A model generated the notes under the pieces. The model was not told where the DNA came from. It worked only from the letters and a program-made list of their open reading frames with translations, and searched no databases. A stretch of DNA of 7,863 nt. Source: Pseudomonadota bacterium. GTDB taxonomy: Bacteria; Myxococcota; Myxococcia; Myxococcales; Anaeromyxobacteraceae. Location of the stretch: assembly GCA_023411405.1 (NCBI GenBank), contig JAEYOU010000142.1, positions 1-7,863 on the forward strand, written 5' to 3'. This document shows, in pieces, positions 5,871 to 7,863 of the stretch; the stretch's first letter is position 1, and each line of letters opens with the position of its first letter. The position numbers were made by a program, and so were the translations under genes.

Positions 5871-7850
5871 ATGACCGTGCAGCACGCGCTCGAGCCCCGT
5901 CCGCCCACGTACGCCGACACGGGAGAGCTCCTGCTCGCGCTCGGGCCCAGGGCCCGCCGCGCGCGCCTGAGCCGCAAGCTCCGCCTCTGGTCGTGGGGGA
6001 CGATCCCGGCGATGTTCGTGGTGCTGCACGGCGTGAACGCCCTCCGCGTCCCGGGCAGCTACGGCGCGCCGGCGCTGAACCTCGGGCTCAACCTGCTCTT
6101 CCTGGTCTGCGTGGCGATCCTCGTCTCCGTGCTCGTCACCCGCAGCTTCCTCGAGCGCGGCGAGCGCGGGCTCCTGCTCCTCGCCGGCGGGGCGTCGATC
6201 CTCGCCCTGTCCGTCGTCGCCTCCGGCACCGTCGGCGGCGGGGACGCGAACCGGGCGGTCACGATCTACAACGTCGGGGCCCTCCTCACCGCCACCGCCC
6301 ACGCCCTGGTCGCCACCTCGCTCCGCTGGTCGGCGCGCGTCGTGGCGCACCGCCGCCGCGCGGTGATCTGGACCGGGATCGCGGCGCTGCTCCTCGTCGC
6401 GTCGATCACCGCGCTCGCGTGGGGCGGCGCGCTGCCCACGTTCTTCGTGAACGGCCGGGGCGGCACGCCGCTCCGGCAGGTGGTGCTCGGCTCGGCGATC
6501 GCCGCGTTCGGCGTCGCGGCCGCGGGCCTCGCGCGCGGGAGCAGCCGATCGCCGTTCCGGCACTGGTACGCGCTGGGGATGGGGCTGCTCGCCCTCGGCC
6601 TGTACGGCGTGCTCCTCCAGGGGACGTTCAGCAGCGTGCTCGGCTGGGTCGGGCGCGGGACGCAGTACCTCGGGGCGCTCGCCCTGCTCGCGGCCGCGAT
6701 CTCCTCCTTCCGGGAGAACCAGTCCTGGGCGCTGCCGCTCGGGGCGCTCCTCCGCCAGACCGAGGAGCGGTACCGGATCCTGTTCGAGAACATGAGCGAG
6801 GGGTTCCTGCTCGGCGAGGCCGACACGGTGGACGGGGAGCGCACCTACCGGCTCGTCGACATGAACCCGGCGGCCGAGCACCTGCTCGGGCTCGCCCGCG
6901 GCAGGGCGCTGGGGCAGCCGCTCCGGGAGCTCGTCCCCCACGCGGCGCGCGACGTCGTCGAGCGCTGCAGGGCGGTCGTGGAGACGGGCGCGCCGGCGCG
7001 GTTCGCGATCGCCTCTCGCGACGGCCAGCGCCACCTGGCGGTGACCGCCTTCGTCCCCGAGCCGAACCGCCTCGCCCTCCTGTTCTCGGACGACTCCGAG
7101 CGCCACCGGGCCGAGCGGGCGCTCTCCGACGCCCACGCGCGCCTCGAGGAGGTCGACCGCAACAAGAGCCGGTTCCTGGCGGTGCTCTCCCACGAGCTGC
7201 GGAACCCGCTCGCGCCGATCCGGAACTCGGTCTACATCCTCGGGCGCACCGACGCGGCGAGCGAGCAGTCCCGCCGCGCCAAGGAGATCCTCGCCCGCCA
7301 GGTGGACCACCTGGCGACGCTGGTCGACGAGTTGCTCGACGTCACCCGGATCTCCAGCGGGCGGATCGAGCTCCACCCGGCCGACCTCGACCTCGCGGCG
7401 CTCGTCCGGGGCGCGGTGGAGGATCGGCGCGCGTCGATCGAGGAGCGCGGGCTCGAGCTCCGCGTGGACGTCCCCGCGGAGCCCGTCCCGGTGACCGGCG
7501 ACCCGACGCGGCTCTCGCAGGTGGTCGGCAACCTGCTCCAGAACGCCGCCAAGTTCACCCCCACAGGCGGATGCGTGACGCTGGCCCTCACGGCGGACGC
7601 GGGCGGCGCCGAGCTCCGCGTGCGCGACACGGGCGTGGGGATCGCGCCCGAGCTCCTCACCCGCATCTTCGAGCCCTTCACCCAGGGGCCGCAGACGCTG
7701 GCGCGGTCGGAGGGCGGCCTCGGCCTCGGCCTGTCGCTGGTGAAGGCGCTCGCGGAGCTGCACGGCGGCGCGGTGGAGGCGCGGAGCGCGGGGCCGGGCA
7801 CCGGCGCCGAGGTGATCGTCCGCCTGCCGCGGCCCCGCGCGCCCGCGTGA
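5871..7850 (+). CDS. Membrane-bound PAS sensor histidine kinase, no receiver domain
   Basis: This 659-residue two-component sensor would sense at or in the inner membrane and autophosphorylate on His441. A short cytoplasmic, Arg-rich N-terminus is followed by about eight hydrophobic segments (roughly residues 43-60, 69-90, 100-119, 129-150, 165-185, 202-222, 231-250 and 264-279). This is a MASE-type integral-membrane sensor layout, with the exact family unassigned. A PAS domain spans about 296-410 (RYRILFENMSEGFLL, VDMNPAAEHLLGL), then a signalling coiled coil at about 411-433. The kinase core is complete: H-box FLAVLSHELRNPLAPI (435-450, His441), N-box QVVGNLLQNAAKFTP (550-564), G1 DTGVGI (586-591), F-box IFEPFTQG (599-606) and G2 GGLGLGLSLVK (615-625). 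Such cores are often followed by a receiver domain, but here the protein ends after the ATPase domain (RLPRPRAPA). The GGAGGG site supports the ATG at 5871. The stimulus and the partner response regulator are unknown. Confidence 0.95.
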   Translation: MTVQHALEPRPPTYADTGELLLALGPRARRARLSRKLRLWSWGTIPAMFVVLHGVNALRVPGSYGAPALNLGLNLLFLVCVAILVSVLVTRSFLERGERGLLLLAGGASILALSVVASGTVGGGDANRAVTIYNVGALLTATAHALVATSLRWSARVVAHRRRAVIWTGIAALLLVASITALAWGGALPTFFVNGRGGTPLRQVVLGSAIAAFGVAAAGLARGSSRSPFRHWYALGMGLLALGLYGVLLQGTFSSVLGWVGRGTQYLGALALLAAAISSFRENQSWALPLGALLRQTEERYRILFENMSEGFLLGEADTVDGERTYRLVDMNPAAEHLLGLARGRALGQPLRELVPHAARDVVERCRAVVETGAPARFAIASRDGQRHLAVTAFVPEPNRLALLFSDDSERHRAERALSDAHARLEEVDRNKSRFLAVLSHELRNPLAPIRNSVYILGRTDAASEQSRRAKEILARQVDHLATLVDELLDVTRISSGRIELHPADLDLAALVRGAVEDRRASIEERGLELRVDVPAEPVPVTGDPTRLSQVVGNLLQNAAKFTPTGGCVTLALTADAGGAELRVRDTGVGIAPELLTRIFEPFTQGPQTLARSEGGLGLGLSLVKALAELHGGAVEARSAGPGTGAEVIVRLPRPRAPA

Positions 7851-7863
7851 ACGAGCCCGGGCT

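Noticed and set aside
5730..7763. Very long open frame on the - strand opposite the histidine kinase (677 codons)
   Set aside because: It is longer than the kinase itself but is dominated by Arg, Glu, Ala and Pro with no domain. The opposite strand carries every kinase box and a good ribosome binding site.

Overview
The window looks like chromosomal DNA from a very GC-rich, Gram-negative bacterium. Codons end almost uniformly in G or C, and the frames opposite the real genes stay open for hundreds of codons. An outer-membrane-type beta-barrel tail, a GTP-type PEP carboxykinase and a multi-membrane-span PAS histidine kinase together suggest a member of the Myxococcota such as an Anaeromyxobacter relative. 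That assignment is inference from composition and gene style; no marker gene is present to prove it.

Layout from left to right. (1) Positions 2-769, + strand: the 3' part of a probable outer-membrane beta-barrel protein whose start lies outside the window. (2) 788-2485, - strand: treZ, malto-oligosyltrehalose trehalohydrolase, convergent with the barrel gene across an 18-base gap. (3) 2486-2685: a 200-base divergent intergenic region with a probable promoter for the next gene. (4) 2686-4467, +: pckG, GTP-dependent PEP carboxykinase. (5) 4468-4547: a short gap holding a REP-like inverted repeat and a candidate -10 box directly before the next start. (6) 4548-5345, +: a TANGO2/NRDE-family protein with a near-perfect GC hairpin inside its coding sequence. 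(7) 5346-5436: a gap filled by a strong imperfect hairpin. (8) 5437-5769, +: a small DUF971 (GBBH-like N-terminal) protein with an intact predicted zinc site. (9) 5871-7850, +: a membrane PAS histidine kinase with no receiver domain. Its stop codon overlaps a possible GTG start of a next gene that runs off the window.

The genes do not form an obvious single pathway or operon. treZ and pckG are divergent and both belong to central carbon and storage metabolism (trehalose from glycogen-like glucans; gluconeogenesis). The TANGO2, DUF971 and kinase genes point the same way as pckG, but gaps of about 80-100 bases with hairpins or promoter-like boxes suggest mostly separate transcription. No tRNA, rRNA, CRISPR, insertion sequence or phage gene was seen. 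I found no convincing new multi-gene system. The most unusual items are at the DNA level: the palindrome inside the TANGO2-family gene, the REP-like element with a candidate leaderless start beside it, and the GTGA junction at the end of the kinase.
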